From contig JAISOV010000009.1 in the NCBI GenBank assembly GCA_031275405.1, forward strand, positions 1 through 64,000: a stretch of 64,000 bases of DNA, in the 5' to 3' direction. The notes under the pieces were generated by a model. The model made no database searches. It was given only the letters and a program-made list of their open reading frames with translations, and was not told where the DNA came from. This DNA comes from Clostridium sp. (GTDB lineage Bacteria; Bacillota; Clostridia; Lachnospirales; Lachnospiraceae). Made by a program: the position numbers and the translations under genes. Shown here piece by piece: positions 1-9,050 of this stretch (positions within the stretch are counted from its first letter, which is position 1; the number at the start of each line of letters is the position of its first letter).

Positions 1-2
1 AG

Positions 3-431
3 TACTTCACGGCGGAGGGAGGCCGTGCCGTCTTCCACGTGAGGAAGTTCTCGGCCTACGCCTTCGCGCCGCTCGTGTCCGCAGGGGCCGGCGGGGACGG
101 GGCCGCCGGAGACACCGGAGACACCGGGAACGCCGGGAATGCCGGGAACACCGGGAACACCGGGAACGGCGGGGCCGCCCCTGCGGCAGCGGCGGCCGCC
201 GCGCGCAGCCCGAAGACCGGGGAAGAGGAGGGGCCGGCGGAGGTCGGGGCGCAGGATCCCGGGAGCGGCGGGGCCGGGATCCCGGCGGCAGACGGAGCGG
301 ACGCCTCCGGGGACGCCGGGGCGGAGGGATCCGGCGGCAGGGCGGGAGGAGCCATGGCCGCCGCGCGCGCCCTCCTGGCCCTGCCGGGCATCGCCCTGGC
401 GCTTGCCGCCCTTGCCGCCCTGCTCCCCTGA
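3..431 (+). CDS. C-terminal end of a cell-surface protein (partial)
   Basis: The reading frame is open from the window edge, so the start lies outside. The first residues (about 1-27, ending in KFSAYAFAPLVSA) resemble the last beta-strands of domains found in clostridial surface proteins. A linker of about 30 residues made of Gly, Ala, Asp, Thr and Asn follows, with short GDTGDTGNAGN-type repeats, then an SPKTGEE segment that resembles a sortase signal, and a hydrophobic Ala/Leu stretch at the very end. The hydrophobic stretch lies about 60 residues after SPKTG instead of directly behind it, and no basic tail follows, so anchoring by sortase is uncertain. Function unknown. Confidence 0.5.
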   Translation, partial: YFTAEGGRAVFHVRKFSAYAFAPLVSAGAGGDGAAGDTGDTGNAGNAGNTGNTGNGGAAPAAAAAAARSPKTGEEEGPAEVGAQDPGSGGAGIPAADGADASGDAGAEGSGGRAGGAMAAARALLALPGIALALAALAALLP

Positions 432-727
432 CCGGGGGCCAGGCGGCTGCTCCGGCCCCGCTTCCGGCGGCTGCCCGGATGGCGGACTCCTTTCGCGTAC
501 AAGATACAGAAGGGAAGCCCTATGGCCGGGCTGGAATTTCAGTTTCCCAAGCCGCCGTGCCTGGCGCTTTGCCGACGGTATGCTTTCCCGCTTCCGGGTT
601 TTGCGTTCCCTCGGTCGGCTGGCCGCTTTGCGTGAATATCGCCGCAGATTTTGCGGACGTCTCCGAAACTTGCCGGTGCCATTTGCGGGCGGTCTGTCCT
701 CACGCCCGTTTCAGCGGCGTTTGAGAA
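432..727. other. No gene recognised
   Basis: Between the surface-protein stop and the IS30 relic I see only overlapping open frames with no recognisable protein and no ribosome binding site. It may contain further decayed transposase sequence, but I cannot align it. Confidence 0.4.
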
Positions 728-895
728 ATGCCTGTCTCTGCTTTGCTGCCGCGCGTCAAGGAGACCGCTGATTGGGTCAACAACTATCCCCGTAAAATCC
801 ACGCCTACAAGACCGCCAACGAGATGGCCGCATAGAATCGCCACCCAAGCTCATTGGTAATTATTGGTGCGACAATTAAATTTGCAATTTGCACC
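728..895 (+). pseudogene. IS30-family transposase relic with right end
   Basis: The frame 728-835 ends in DWVNNYPRKIHAYKTANEM followed by AA and stop. This is nearly the same as the last residues of the IS30 transposase at 61337 (DWVNNYPRKILGYKSANQM, then AA). Only about 24 residues of the transposase remain. Downstream, CAATTAAATTTGCAAT at about 872-887 matches the terminal sequence of the 61 kb element (CAATGAAACTTGCAAT), so the right inverted repeat is also preserved. A dead fragment. Confidence 0.75.
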
Positions 896-920
896 AAGGG
901 CCAAGTATGATACAAAACAC

Positions 921-949
921 TTGCAATCCTCAAAAGAATGTGCTATTAT
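921..949 (+). promoter_or_regulatory. Promoter of rpmE
   Basis: TTGCAA at 921-926, 17 bases, TATTAT at 944-949: a good sigma-A promoter. It would give an rpmE transcript with a leader of about 250 bases. Confidence 0.6.
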
Positions 950-955
950 CATACG

Positions 956-1190
956 CGTAAACAAAAAAGGCTGCGGGGCGGCCTTTCGCCAAGCGCCGCG
1001 GATGCAGCCGAAACGGTTACAAAGCAACCAGGAAGCGAATGCGCGCGAACCGGGAGTCCGCGAAGCGGATTCCCGGTCTCATATCCGCGGGATATGAGAG
1101 AGGCCGGCTGGCCATGCCCTATCCTAAAAAGCTGTTTGTGGTTCCGGAAGCGGTACGGACGGGAACGGTAAACATAAACTGCTTTACCAT
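956..1190 (+). promoter_or_regulatory. Structured leader of rpmE
   Basis: The untranslated leader can form several stems. GGCTGC near 970 pairs with GCAGCC near 1004. A near-perfect stem CGGGAGTCCGC/GCGGATTCCCG closes on a GAA loop (about 1050-1074). A perfect stem CTCATATCC/GGATATGAG closes on GCG (about 1078-1098). There is no U-run, so these are not classic terminators. Leader control of L31 is possible but not shown, and I do not recognise a known riboswitch class. Confidence 0.35.
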
Positions 1191-1205
1191 AGAGAGGTGA
1201 AAGAC

Positions 1206-1412
1206 ATGAAAGAAGGAATCCATCCCAAGTATTTTGAGGCAACGGTAACCTGCAACTGCGGCAACACGTTTGTCACAGGCTCCACCAAACCGGAGATCCA
1301 CGTGGAAGTCTGCTCGAAATGCCATCCGTTCTATACCGGGCAGCAGAAGACTGTCAGAGCCGACGGACGGATCGACAAGTTCAACAGGAAATATGGCGTG
1401 GCAAGCAGATAA
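1206..1412 (+). CDS. rpmE: Ribosomal protein L31, zinc-binding form
   Basis: A 68-residue protein of the 50S subunit. It has the four cysteines of the zinc-type L31: C16 and C18 (CNC) and C36 and C39 (CSKC). The start is set by AGAGAGGTG at 1191-1199, seven bases before ATG. It heads the conserved clostridial order rpmE-yqhQ-prmC-prfA, but its own terminator at 1670 separates it from yqhQ. The zinc form usually serves when zinc is plentiful; no zinc-independent copy is in this window. Confidence 0.95.
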   Translation: MKEGIHPKYFEATVTCNCGNTFVTGSTKPEIHVEVCSKCHPFYTGQQKTVRADGRIDKFNRKYGVASR

Positions 1413-1458
1413 GCCCGCAGGGAAGTCCAGGCGCTGGCGGACAGGGATTCGCGGACAG

Positions 1459-1605
1459 CGCGGGATCCAGGTTCGGCAGCGGGGGATCCAGGCCCGACAG
1501 CGCGGGATCCGGGCCCGACAGCGGGGGATCCAGGCCCGGCAGCGGGGGATCCAGACTCGGCAACGCGGGATCCGGCTCTCAAAATGCGGGGTTCGGCTCC
1601 CGGAG
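1459..1605. repeat. 21-bp tandem repeat, seven units
   Basis: Seven contiguous 21-base units run from 1459 to 1605, each built around GGGATCCAGGCCCG. The first five are very similar and the last two are diverged. The array lies between the rpmE stop and the rpmE terminator and leaves several frames open on both strands, none of which looks like a real protein. Confidence 0.8.
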
Positions 1606-1669
1606 GGCAGGGTACTGGTTTCCGGCGGCACATTGGTATTGTCTGTGCCGCTTGCGGAGGCATGACCGG

Positions 1670-1700
1670 AAGGTTGAGATTTCTATCTCAACCTTTTGTG
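1670..1700 (+). terminator. Rho-independent terminator of rpmE
   Basis: A perfect 11-bp stem AAGGTTGAGAT/ATCTCAACCTT with a TTCT loop (1670-1695), followed by TTTGTGT. Confidence 0.8.
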
Positions 1701-1882
1701 TATCGTAGGAGTCTCGCCTGTGTTCAGGGAGGACTGGTTTGCGGGCTGACGCTTCCGAACCGGAGGGTTTCCCTTTCCGCAGCAGGCGGAACACGGCCCC
1801 GGCGCGCCGGCCAGGACGGCTTCGGCGGGCGACATCGAAACCGAAAAAACGTTGCGTTTCGTGGGAAAGGATGGTCACAGTC

Positions 1883-2860
1883 ATGGCCAAGAAGAAAAAC
1901 AGAGGCTATTCCGGTATCGGCGGCCAGGCCGTTCTGGAAGGCATTATGATGAAAAAAGAAGAAAACTACGCGGTCGCCGTGAGGAAGCCGAACGGCGAAA
2001 TTGAGATCGATACGGAGACGTTCCATGAGATCCTGCATGGGAACCGGCTCAAAAAGCTCCCTTTGGTCAGAGGGATCTTCCAGTTTGCGGATTCCTTGGT
2101 GCTGGGGATGAAATCCTTGAATTATTCCGCTTCTTTTTATGAGGAAGACGAGGAAACGAAACTGGACAAGGCTCTGGACAAGGCGACGAGGGGCCATGGC
2201 GAAAAGTTCATGACAGGACTGGCGACGGTGCTGTCAATTGTCTTGGCGGTGGGGATCTTCGTGATCCTCCCGTATTATATTACCTCGCTGTTTGACGGAT
2301 TCCTCCGGAATCGGTCTCTGGCCGCGCTCATCGAAGGCGTGACCCGCGTCTGCGTTTTCGTGCTGTATCTGGCGCTGATCGGCGCGGTAAAGGACATCCG
2401 GCGGCTGTTCCAGTACCATGGGGCGGAGCATAAATGCATTAACTGCATTGAAAGAGGCAGGGAGCTTACTGCGGCCAACGTACTCCGCAGCTCCCGGTTC
2501 CATAAGCGCTGCGGCACCAGTTTTATCTTTTTTGTGCTGTTCGTCAGTATCGTCCTGTTCTTCTTTATCCGGTCGGACAGCCTGGCGGAGAAAGTAGGGC
2601 TGCGGATTTTGATGCTGCCGATCGTGGCGGGGATCTCTTATGAAATCATCCGCCTGGCGGGGAGAAGCGATCACTTCCTGATCCGTATCCTGTCCGCGCC
2701 GGGGATGATGATCCAGAGGCTGACGACCAGGGAGCCGGACGAAAGCATGGTGGAAGTCGCCATTGCCGCCGTGGAGGCGGTATTTGACTGGAAAAATTAT
2801 CTGCGCGAGAATTTCGGGTACGAACCCGAAGAAACAGGGCAGGAGAAAGTCTATTTTTAG
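1883..2860 (+). CDS. yqhQ: DUF1385 membrane protein (YqhQ family)
   Basis: A 325-residue protein. The N-terminal GGQAVLEGIMM segment and the internal YHGAEHKCINC segment, with histidine and cysteines, are hallmarks of the DUF1385 family. Four to five hydrophobic segments lie around residues 110-135, 150-170, 210-230 and 240-260. Its biochemical role is not established. It sits upstream of prmC-prfA as in many Clostridia. The chosen ATG is 1883; an in-frame ATG at 1871 lies directly behind GGAAAGG, so the protein could be four residues longer (see the finding on this double-ATG arrangement). Confidence 0.85.
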   Translation: MAKKKNRGYSGIGGQAVLEGIMMKKEENYAVAVRKPNGEIEIDTETFHEILHGNRLKKLPLVRGIFQFADSLVLGMKSLNYSASFYEEDEETKLDKALDKATRGHGEKFMTGLATVLSIVLAVGIFVILPYYITSLFDGFLRNRSLAALIEGVTRVCVFVLYLALIGAVKDIRRLFQYHGAEHKCINCIERGRELTAANVLRSSRFHKRCGTSFIFFVLFVSIVLFFFIRSDSLAEKVGLRILMLPIVAGISYEIIRLAGRSDHFLIRILSAPGMMIQRLTTREPDESMVEVAIAAVEAVFDWKNYLRENFGYEPEETGQEKVYF

Positions 2861-2931
2861 AAAACAGCGGAAACAGGCGACTGGAAAGGCGACTGTCTGA
2901 AAGCAGACAGAGCGCGCAGCGGGAGGGAAGC

Positions 2932-3858
2932 GTGACCTGCCGGGAGTGTTATGAGAACGGGAAAAAAAAGCTGGGACAGACCGGGATCGTGGAAGCGGAG
3001 ACAGACGCCAGGCTTCTGTTGGAACAGCTTTGCGGCCTTTCTTTCCATGACTTGCTGGCCCATGGCGACCGGGAGCTTCCGGAGCGGTCCAGGCAGCTTT
3101 ATGAAGCCGCTTTGGCGCTGCGGGAGCGGCGGATTCCTTTGCAGCGGATTCTCGGGACGCAGGACTTTATGGGGCTGACCTTTCTGGTCAACGGCCAGGT
3201 GCTGATCCCCAGGCAGGACACGGAGATCCTGGTGGAAGAGGCGCTGCGGGAACTCCATGACGGGATGAGGATTCTGGATCTGTGTACCGGCTCCGGCTGC
3301 GTTCTCATCAGCCTGCTGCGTTACTCCAGCGGCTGCCGGGGCGTCGGCACGGATATTTCCCCGCAGGCGCTTGCCGTGGCAAAGGAGAACGCGGGGCGTA
3401 TCCTGGGCGGGCCGTCACAGAGCGGGGCGGGGGAGGCCGCGGGGCGTATGCCGGGCGGGCCGGCGCCTGCCGGGGCGGAAGCCGCCGCGGACTGGATCCG
3501 GAGCGACATGTGGGAAAATGTGGATGGCGTCTTTGACCTGATCGTCTCTAATCCGCCCTATATCAGGACGCGGGATATTCCGGGCCTGATGCCGGAAGTC
3601 CGTCTGCACGAACCCATACAGGCGCTGGACGGCGGAGAGGACGGGCTTGCTTTTTACCGGAACATTATTTCCGGAAGCAGGGCGTATCTGGCGCGGGAAG
3701 GAAAGCTTTTCCTGGAAATCGGATACGACCAGGCGCGGAGCATCGTGGGGCAGATGGAGGAAGCGGGATTTTCGGGGATACGGGTAGTAAAGGACTACGG
3801 AGGCCGTGACAGGGTGGTTCGGGGGGTTCTTGGAAAGGATGGTTCTGAAGATGTTTGA
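2932..3858 (+). CDS. prmC: Peptide chain release factor N5-glutamine methyltransferase
   Basis: Methylates the GGQ glutamine of release factors with S-adenosylmethionine; its substrate RF1 is encoded next door. The N-terminal helical domain (1-80) is followed by the SAM-binding fold with DLCTGSGC and the catalytic NPPY near residue 207. GTG start behind GGGAGGGAAGC. Between two strands of the Rossmann fold (about residues 154-186) sits a Gly/Ala/Pro insert made of a duplicated 16-residue unit (GRILGGPS and GRMPGGPA versions), absent from ordinary PrmC and presumably a surface loop. The last eight bases overlap prfA. Confidence 0.93.
   Translation: MTCRECYENGKKKLGQTGIVEAETDARLLLEQLCGLSFHDLLAHGDRELPERSRQLYEAALALRERRIPLQRILGTQDFMGLTFLVNGQVLIPRQDTEILVEEALRELHDGMRILDLCTGSGCVLISLLRYSSGCRGVGTDISPQALAVAKENAGRILGGPSQSGAGEAAGRMPGGPAPAGAEAAADWIRSDMWENVDGVFDLIVSNPPYIRTRDIPGLMPEVRLHEPIQALDGGEDGLAFYRNIISGSRAYLAREGKLFLEIGYDQARSIVGQMEEAGFSGIRVVKDYGGRDRVVRGVLGKDGSEDV
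3391..3486. repeat. In-frame 48-bp tandem duplication inside prmC
   Basis: The 24-base segment starting GCGGGGCGTAT at 3391 recurs at 3439, a 48-base period. The unit encodes 16 residues and is in frame, giving the low-complexity insert of PrmC. Confidence 0.75.
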
Positions 3859-4924
3859 CAGACTGGAAGATCTGCTGGTGCGTTATGAGGAAATCATGGG
3901 CGAGCTGCGCGAGCCGACGGTGACGGGCAACCAGGAGCGTTTCCGGGCGCTGATGAAGGAACAGAGCAGCCTGGCGCCTGTGGTGGAGGCTTACCGGGAA
4001 TATCAAAAATGCAGGCGGGACATGGAGGATTCCCTTGCCATGCTGGACGGGGAGTCGGATGAAGAAATGCGGGAACTGCTGAAAGAGACCCTGAGCGAGG
4101 GCAGGGAGCGGGCGGAGGAACTGGAACGGGAACTGAAGATCCTGCTGCTTCCTAAGGATCCCAACGACGACAAGAACGTCATCGTAGAGATCCGCGCCGG
4201 GGCGGGCGGCGACGAGGCCGCGCTTTTTGCCGCGCAGATGTACCGCCTGTATGTGCATTATGCGGAAAGGCAGCGCTGGAAAGTGGAAATACTGGGCGCG
4301 GATGAAATCGGCATCGGCGGCATGAAAGAAGTGAATTTCATGGTTCACGGGCAGGGCGCTTATTCCCGGCTGAAATATGAGAGCGGCGTCCACAGGGTGC
4401 AGAGAGTGCCGGAAACGGAATCCGGCGGACGGATCCATACCTCCACGATCACGGTGGCGGTCATGCCGGAGGTGGAAGAAATAGACGTGGTGATAGAGGA
4501 AAAGGATATACGCGTTGACGTCATGAGGGCGTCCGGCAACGGCGGACAGTGTGTCAACACCACCGATTCCGCCGTCAGGCTGACCCATTATCCGTCCGGA
4601 ATCGTGGTCTACAGCCAGACGGAAAAATCCCAGCTACAGAATAAAGCCAAGGCATTTGCGCTGCTGCGGGCAAAGCTTTATGACATCGAGCAGCAGAAAC
4701 AGCATGACGCGGAAGCCGAGCTTCGGCGCAGCCAGGTCGGCACGGGAGACCGCTCCGAGAAAATCCGCACCTACAATTTTCCCCAAGGGCGCGTGACCGA
4801 TCACCGTATCAGGCTTACCCTGTACAAAATTGATTCCATCATGAACGGGGAAATCGAGGAACTGCTGGACAGCCTGATCGCGGCGGATCAGGCGGCGAAG
4901 CTGAGCAGACTGCAGGAGAGGTGA
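3851..4924 (+). CDS. prfA: Peptide chain release factor 1
   Basis: Recognises UAA and UAG and triggers peptide release. 357 residues, the usual RF1 length. The GGQ motif (GNGGQCVNT) is present. The codon-recognition loop reads [10 protein letters not shown], giving the PxT tripeptide as PET, which marks RF1 and not RF2. ATG 3851 starts inside the end of prmC, so the two are translationally coupled. An in-frame ATG at 3839 right after GGAAAGG is an alternative start. Confidence 0.97.
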   Translation: MFDRLEDLLVRYEEIMGELREPTVTGNQERFRALMKEQSSLAPVVEAYREYQKCRRDMEDSLAMLDGESDEEMRELLKETLSEGRERAEELERELKILLLPKDPNDDKNVIVEIRAGAGGDEAALFAAQMYRLYVHYAERQRWKVEILGADEIGIGGMKEVNFMVHGQGAYSRLKYESGVHRVQRVPETESGGRIHTSTITVAVMPEVEEIDVVIEEKDIRVDVMRASGNGGQCVNTTDSAVRLTHYPSGIVVYSQTEKSQLQNKAKAFALLRAKLYDIEQQKQHDAEAELRRSQVGTGDRSEKIRTYNFPQGRVTDHRIRLTLYKIDSIMNGEIEELLDSLIAADQAAKLSRLQER

Positions 4925-5229
4925 CGAGGCGGATAGACTTCGGGGAGTACGCCTATGCCTGGCGAAGCTGAGCAGGCCGCGGGAGAGGCGACAAGTGTGA
5001 ATCGGGAATCTTCGGGGCGGAATCCTTCCCAGCCCCGTATCGTGCGGCGGCAGCGGATCTAGAAAGGAGAGCCGTCCAAAAACATATCAAGTCTGCGGAT
5101 TCTGGCCAGAAAAACCAAAAGCAGTAACATCTGTACATTTTGTCGAATATGATAGCAGTAAAGTGAGAGAAGTTTTTGTGGAAGTTTCCCGGTGGAATTT
5201 CTATAGAAACAGGATATGAGGCGATGTAC
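4925..5229. other. Intergenic region, no gene seen
   Basis: About 300 bases between prfA and the collagen-like gene. I find no gene and no clear terminator. The AT-rich part (5080-5200) probably holds the promoter of the collagen gene, but I could not match it to a sigma-A or sporulation consensus with confidence. Confidence 0.4.
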
Positions 5230-6432
5230 ATGATTCCGAATCAGAGAGAAGACAATAAAGGCTCCTCCATAGGTCACTGCCCCTGCGACCCCTGCTGTGT
5301 CGGCCCGCGCGGTCCCGTCGGCCCGAGAGGGCCGGCCGGTTCCCAAGGCCCGATCGGCCCGCAAGGGCCGCAGGGAGATCCGGGCGCGCAAGGCCCGCAG
5401 GGCCCTCAAGGCTTCCAAGGCCCGTGCGGGCCGCAAGGAGAAAGGGGCGAGTGCGGCCCTATGGGGCCTTGCGGAATGCCGGGGAAGCCTGGGCCGTGCG
5501 GGCCTAGGGGCGAGCGCGGGCCGTGTGGGCCGCAGGGTGAGTGCGGCCCACAGGGCAGACCTGGGCCGTGCGGGCCGCAGGGCGAGCCTGGGCCGCAAGG
5601 GAAGCCTGGGCCATGCGGGCCGCAAGGGGAGCGCGGGCCATGCGGGCCGCAAGGAGAACGCGGGCCATGCGGGCCACAGGGAGAGCGCGGGCCATGTGGG
5701 CCGCAAGGCGAGAGAGGGCCGCAAGGGAAGCCTGGGCCGTGCGGGCCCAAGGGCGAGAGAGGGCCGTGCGGGCCGCAGGGCGAAAGAGGGCCGTGTGGGC
5801 CGCAGGGCGAGTGCGGGCCGCAGGGGAAGCCTGGGCCGTGCGGACCCAAGGGCGAGAGAGGGCCGTGCGGGCCGCAGGGCGAGTGCGGGCCGCAGGGCGA
5901 ACGCGGGCCGCAGGGAAGGCCGGGGCCGCAAGGCGAGAGAGGGCCGTGCGGGCCGCAGGGCGAGCGTGGAGCGCAAGGCGAGAGAGGGCCGTGCGGACCC
6001 CAAGGGGAACGCGGGCCGCAGGGGGAACGCGGCCCTTCCGGGATCTGCGCCTTTGGCTCCCTGCTGAATACCGAGCCGCAGCATTTAAGCAACGGGGAGA
6101 CGATCAGCTTTGACCGCCGTGTGGTCATGATGAATACGACTCTGGACGACTGCGGAACCACCTTGATCTTAGGCGACTGCTGCCCTTATTATAAAGTTTC
6201 TTTCGGCGCGGTCGTACAATCGTATTCCGGTTCGCCGATCATCGAACTTTTCCGGAACGGGAAAGGAACCGGGATTGCCGTGCCGGTCTGCGGCACCGGA
6301 AACGTATCCATTGACTGGATTGACTCTTTTGGGCCGCACGCGGCTCTGCAGTGGGTGGTAAGGGAAGGCTGTATCGAGCTGCTTTCCTCCTGCGCGAACA
6401 ATGCCTACTTCAACGTATTAGGGATACGGTGA
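5230..6432 (+). CDS. Cysteine-rich collagen-like surface protein
   Basis: About 400 residues. A short N-terminal segment is followed by roughly 75 uninterrupted Gly-X-Y triplets ([10 protein letters not shown] type), then a compact beta-rich C-terminal domain of about 125 residues with further cysteines. The plan is that of BclA-type filaments on spore surfaces: a triple-helix stalk and a jelly-roll-like head. The triplet region carries about 20 cysteines in X or Y positions, far more than usual, which could staple helices together. ATG 5230 lies eight bases after GAGG; ATG 5224 is the alternative. Spore-surface location is inferred. Confidence 0.85.
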   Translation: MIPNQREDNKGSSIGHCPCDPCCVGPRGPVGPRGPAGSQGPIGPQGPQGDPGAQGPQGPQGFQGPCGPQGERGECGPMGPCGMPGKPGPCGPRGERGPCGPQGECGPQGRPGPCGPQGEPGPQGKPGPCGPQGERGPCGPQGERGPCGPQGERGPCGPQGERGPQGKPGPCGPKGERGPCGPQGERGPCGPQGECGPQGKPGPCGPKGERGPCGPQGECGPQGERGPQGRPGPQGERGPCGPQGERGAQGERGPCGPQGERGPQGERGPSGICAFGSLLNTEPQHLSNGETISFDRRVVMMNTTLDDCGTTLILGDCCPYYKVSFGAVVQSYSGSPIIELFRNGKGTGIAVPVCGTGNVSIDWIDSFGPHAALQWVVREGCIELLSSCANNAYFNVLGIR

Positions 6433-6435
6433 CAG

Positions 6436-6536
6436 CCGGGCGGATCTGCCCGGCAGGGGGCGGCCTGTCTGGCGAGAGCCGGGCGGATCTGCCCGGCAGA
6501 GGGCGACCTGTCTGGCGGATCTGCCCGGCAGAGGCA
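6436..6536. repeat. Hairpin-forming repeats after the collagen gene
   Basis: The element CCGGGCGGATCTGCCCGG, itself a short hairpin, occurs twice within a longer repeat ending GGGCGNCCTGTCTGGCG, followed by a third partial copy. It lies between two convergent genes and may end transcription, but no U-run follows. Confidence 0.6.
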
Positions 6537-6550
6537 GCCGGACGGTACGT

Positions 6551-6985
6551 TTATGTTGACCGCTCCGAATATTTTTCCTCACAGTACCTACAGCGGTAGA
6601 CTTCCTTTTCTTCATCCGCCAGAAAAAAGATATGGGGCAGCCCCTGCTCGATAGAGGTGATACAGCGGGGATTCTTGCAGTGCAGCACATTCTTGATCTG
6701 GAGGGGAAGGGGCAGCGCCCTCTTCTCCACGATTCCGCCGTTTTTGATGACATTCACGGTAATGGTGTGGTCGATCACGGCGAGGATCGCCAGATCCAGC
6801 ATGTTGATGTCGCATTCCACTTTCAGGATGTCTTTTTTCCCCAGCTTGCTGCTGCGGGCATTTTTGATGATCGCGACCGTGCAGTCCAGTTTGTCCAGCC
6901 GCAGATGTTCATAAATGGACAGGCTTTTCCCGGCCTTGATATGATCCAGTACGAAACCCTCTTCGATTTTTCCTACATTTAACAT
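6551..6985 (-). CDS. pyrI: Aspartate carbamoyltransferase regulatory chain
   Basis: 144 residues. The allosteric partner of PyrB, binding nucleotides in the N-terminal domain and the catalytic chain through a C-terminal zinc domain. The four zinc cysteines are visible (HCKNPRC and YRCRYC). Start chosen at ATG 6985 behind AAAGGAAGGGTG; a GTG 21 bases upstream is less likely because it lies within that binding site. It follows pyrB on the same strand, so the two probably form one transcript and one holoenzyme. Confidence 0.93.
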   Translation of the reverse strand: MLNVGKIEEGFVLDHIKAGKSLSIYEHLRLDKLDCTVAIIKNARSSKLGKKDILKVECDINMLDLAILAVIDHTITVNVIKNGGIVEKRALPLPLQIKNVLHCKNPRCITSIEQGLPHIFFLADEEKEVYRCRYCEEKYSERST

Positions 6986-7140
6986 AAATAGCACCCTTCC
7001 TTTCACCTGGGAAGCCTGAAAGCCTAGTCCGCAAAATGCCGCCCGGCTGTCTGGCCGGGAACAGCCGCCGGACTGCCTTCTCGGAATATCCTCCGGGCCA
7101 TTTTTTGCTTTCCGGCGTTATTTCCCTGCCCGTGTGCCGT

Positions 7141-8052
7141 CTAGCCCAGCCCTAAAAGGGTCAGGATCAATGCCATCCGCACATAAACGCCGTACCGCGC
7201 CTGTCTGAAATAGACGGCCCGGGGATCCTGGTCTACCTCGGGATCGATCTCGTTGACTCTGGGGAGGGGATGAAGCACGAGCATATCCTCTTTGGCAAGA
7301 GACATTTTAGCGGCGTCCAGGACATAGAAATCTTTTAAGCGGACGTAATCTTCTTCGTTGAAGAAGCGTTCCTTCTGCACCCGGGTCATGTAGAGCATGT
7401 CCAGCCGAGGCATGACTGCCTCTAAACGGACGACCTCTTCGTAAGGGATGTCCTTGGCTCGGAGCAGATCCGGGATATAATCCGGCACACGAAGTTCTTC
7501 CGGGGAAATCAGGAGGAAGCGGACGTCTTTGTAACGCGCCAGGGCATGGATCAGGGAATGGACGGTACGTCCGAATTTCAGGTCGCCGCACAGGCCGACG
7601 GTGAAATGGCTCAGCCGTCCTTTCAGGCTGCGGATGGTCAGAAGGTCGGCAAGCGTCTGGGTGGGGTGCTGATGTCCGCCGTCGCCGGCATTGATCACCG
7701 GGATGGAGGATTTCTCGGCGGCGACCATGGGCGCCCCCTCCTTGGGGTGGCGCATGGCGCAGATGTCCGCGTAGCCGGAGATCATGCGGATGGTGTCCGA
7801 CACGCTTTCCCCTTTGGAAGCGGAGGAAGAGGAAGCATCCGAAAAACCGACGACCTTTCCGCCTAAACGGCACATGGCGGACTCGAAGCTCAAACGGGTG
7901 CGGGTACTCGGCTCGTAGAAGCAGGTCGCCAGGATCCTTCCCTCGCAGGCGTGGGCATACTTGGCGGGGTTTCGCTCTATGTCTCCGGCCAGGTCAAAGA
8001 GCCGGTCCAGTTCTTCGGTGGTAAAATCAAGAGGACTTATTACATGTTTCAT
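7141..8052 (-). CDS. pyrB: Aspartate carbamoyltransferase catalytic chain
   Basis: 303 residues. Joins carbamoyl phosphate and aspartate in the first committed step of pyrimidine synthesis. The carbamoyl-phosphate site [25 protein letters not shown] and HPLPRVNEI are intact. AAAGGAT precedes the ATG. A hairpin with a short T-run just upstream (8098-8125) belongs to the preceding nitroreductase gene or could act as an attenuator; I see no clear PyrR-binding leader. Confidence 0.96.
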   Translation of the reverse strand: MKHVISPLDFTTEELDRLFDLAGDIERNPAKYAHACEGRILATCFYEPSTRTRLSFESAMCRLGGKVVGFSDASSSSASKGESVSDTIRMISGYADICAMRHPKEGAPMVAAEKSSIPVINAGDGGHQHPTQTLADLLTIRSLKGRLSHFTVGLCGDLKFGRTVHSLIHALARYKDVRFLLISPEELRVPDYIPDLLRAKDIPYEEVVRLEAVMPRLDMLYMTRVQKERFFNEEDYVRLKDFYVLDAAKMSLAKEDMLVLHPLPRVNEIDPEVDQDPRAVYFRQARYGVYVRMALILTLLGLG

Positions 8053-8097
8053 GGAAAAGGCTATCCTTTCTGAAGTCGTATCATAGAAAAATATAAT

Positions 8098-8125
8098 AGA
8101 AAAGCCGAAGAGAATCGGCTCTTCG
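8098..8125 (-). terminator. Hairpin between nitroreductase gene and pyrB
   Basis: Read on the minus strand: CGAAGAG, loop CCGATT, CTCTTCG, then GCTTTTC. A moderate terminator for the nitroreductase gene. Confidence 0.5.
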
Positions 8126-8151
8126 ACTTTGATGCGCCCCGTAAACTTTTC

Positions 8152-8691
8152 CTATGGATAGGACAGTAACTCTGCCACGGCCTTGCGTCTGGGACTGGCT
8201 GGGGCTTCCGCCGGATAGCCGATGGCGATGAGCGCCGCCACTTCCCGGTCCTGCGGAAGCTCCAGCAGCGCCGCCGCTTTCTCGTCGTCAAAACTCCCGA
8301 TGATCACGGTGCCAAGCCCCTGTTCATAGGCGGCCAGGCAGAATGCCTCCGAAGCGATCCCGGCATCGAACATCTTCCAGGAATCCCCGCGTCTGGTGGA
8401 ATAAGAGCCGTCCCCTCCCACGCCGCTCCGGCCTTTTAAGATGGTGACGGCGACGACCATGGGAGCGCCGCCGCTTAGGATCGCTTCGTTGTGTGGAAAG
8501 GAAGCGACGCACGGAGCGAACCGTTCTTTTTTCTCGTTTTCCAAGGCGACATAACGGGTGATCTGGGTATTCTTCCAGCTGGGGGCGTAGGAAGCGACGG
8601 CTACGATTTCTTCCAGGACGGAATGGGGAACCGGCCGGTCGGTAAAACGGCGGATGCTTCTGCGACCCACAATACATTCTCTGGCAGTCAT
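8152..8691 (-). CDS. Nitroreductase family protein
   Basis: 179 residues. The N-terminal RRSIRRFTDRPV motif and a C-terminal G-T-V-I-I-G stretch are typical of FMN-dependent nitroreductase-fold enzymes, which pass electrons from NAD(P)H to diverse substrates. The substrate cannot be told from sequence. A strong ribosome binding site (AGGAGGA) lies eight bases before the ATG. It is upstream of pyrB on the same strand, with a hairpin between them, so co-transcription is uncertain. Confidence 0.85.
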   Translation of the reverse strand: MTARECIVGRRSIRRFTDRPVPHSVLEEIVAVASYAPSWKNTQITRYVALENEKKERFAPCVASFPHNEAILSGGAPMVVAVTILKGRSGVGGDGSYSTRRGDSWKMFDAGIASEAFCLAAYEQGLGTVIIGSFDDEKAAALLELPQDREVAALIAIGYPAEAPASPRRKAVAELLSYP

Positions 8692-8864
8692 GTCATGTCC
8701 TCCTGGTTTTCAGCCTTTCCGGGAATCTGCGTAAAACTTTCCTATATCGTAGCACATCCGGCGGAGGGTTTCAACGTGGAAACTGAAAAATTTTTGCATA
8801 CTTGCAAGTGGCAGGCTTCCTGGCTCAACCAAAATATACCAGTCACATCGGGCTGCCATATCGT

Positions 8865-8893
8865 TTGCATATTCCGGGCATTTCTTCTATAAT
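8865..8893 (+). promoter_or_regulatory. Promoter of the PH-domain/MATE transcript
   Basis: TTGCAT at 8865-8870, 17 bases, TATAAT at 8888-8893. A near-consensus promoter. The 158 bases from here to the first start codon hold no recognisable gene. Confidence 0.65.
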
Positions 8894-9050
8894 CAAATGT
8901 GGAAAAAAGATGTGTGCCGCCGGTCTGGGATCTTGGGAGGAAAGCAGGAAACGGAAAGCGAAAAAACATCTGTTATCACCTATGGGGCGTCAAACATGAT
9001 TCTGGAAAAGAAAGAGAAAGCGGCGGGGCAGCCCGGCGGAAGGAGACGCT

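Noticed and set aside
1270-1665. Open frames through the 21-bp repeats on both strands
   Set aside because: Period of 21 keeps all frames open; no ribosome binding site and no conserved protein.
5406-6161. Proline-rich minus frame over the collagen repeats
   Set aside because: Complement of the Gly-X-Y codons necessarily gives a long Gly/Pro/Ser frame.
8098-8125. PyrR-type attenuator before pyrB
   Set aside because: Only a simple hairpin is visible; no antiterminator or PyrR-binding loop.
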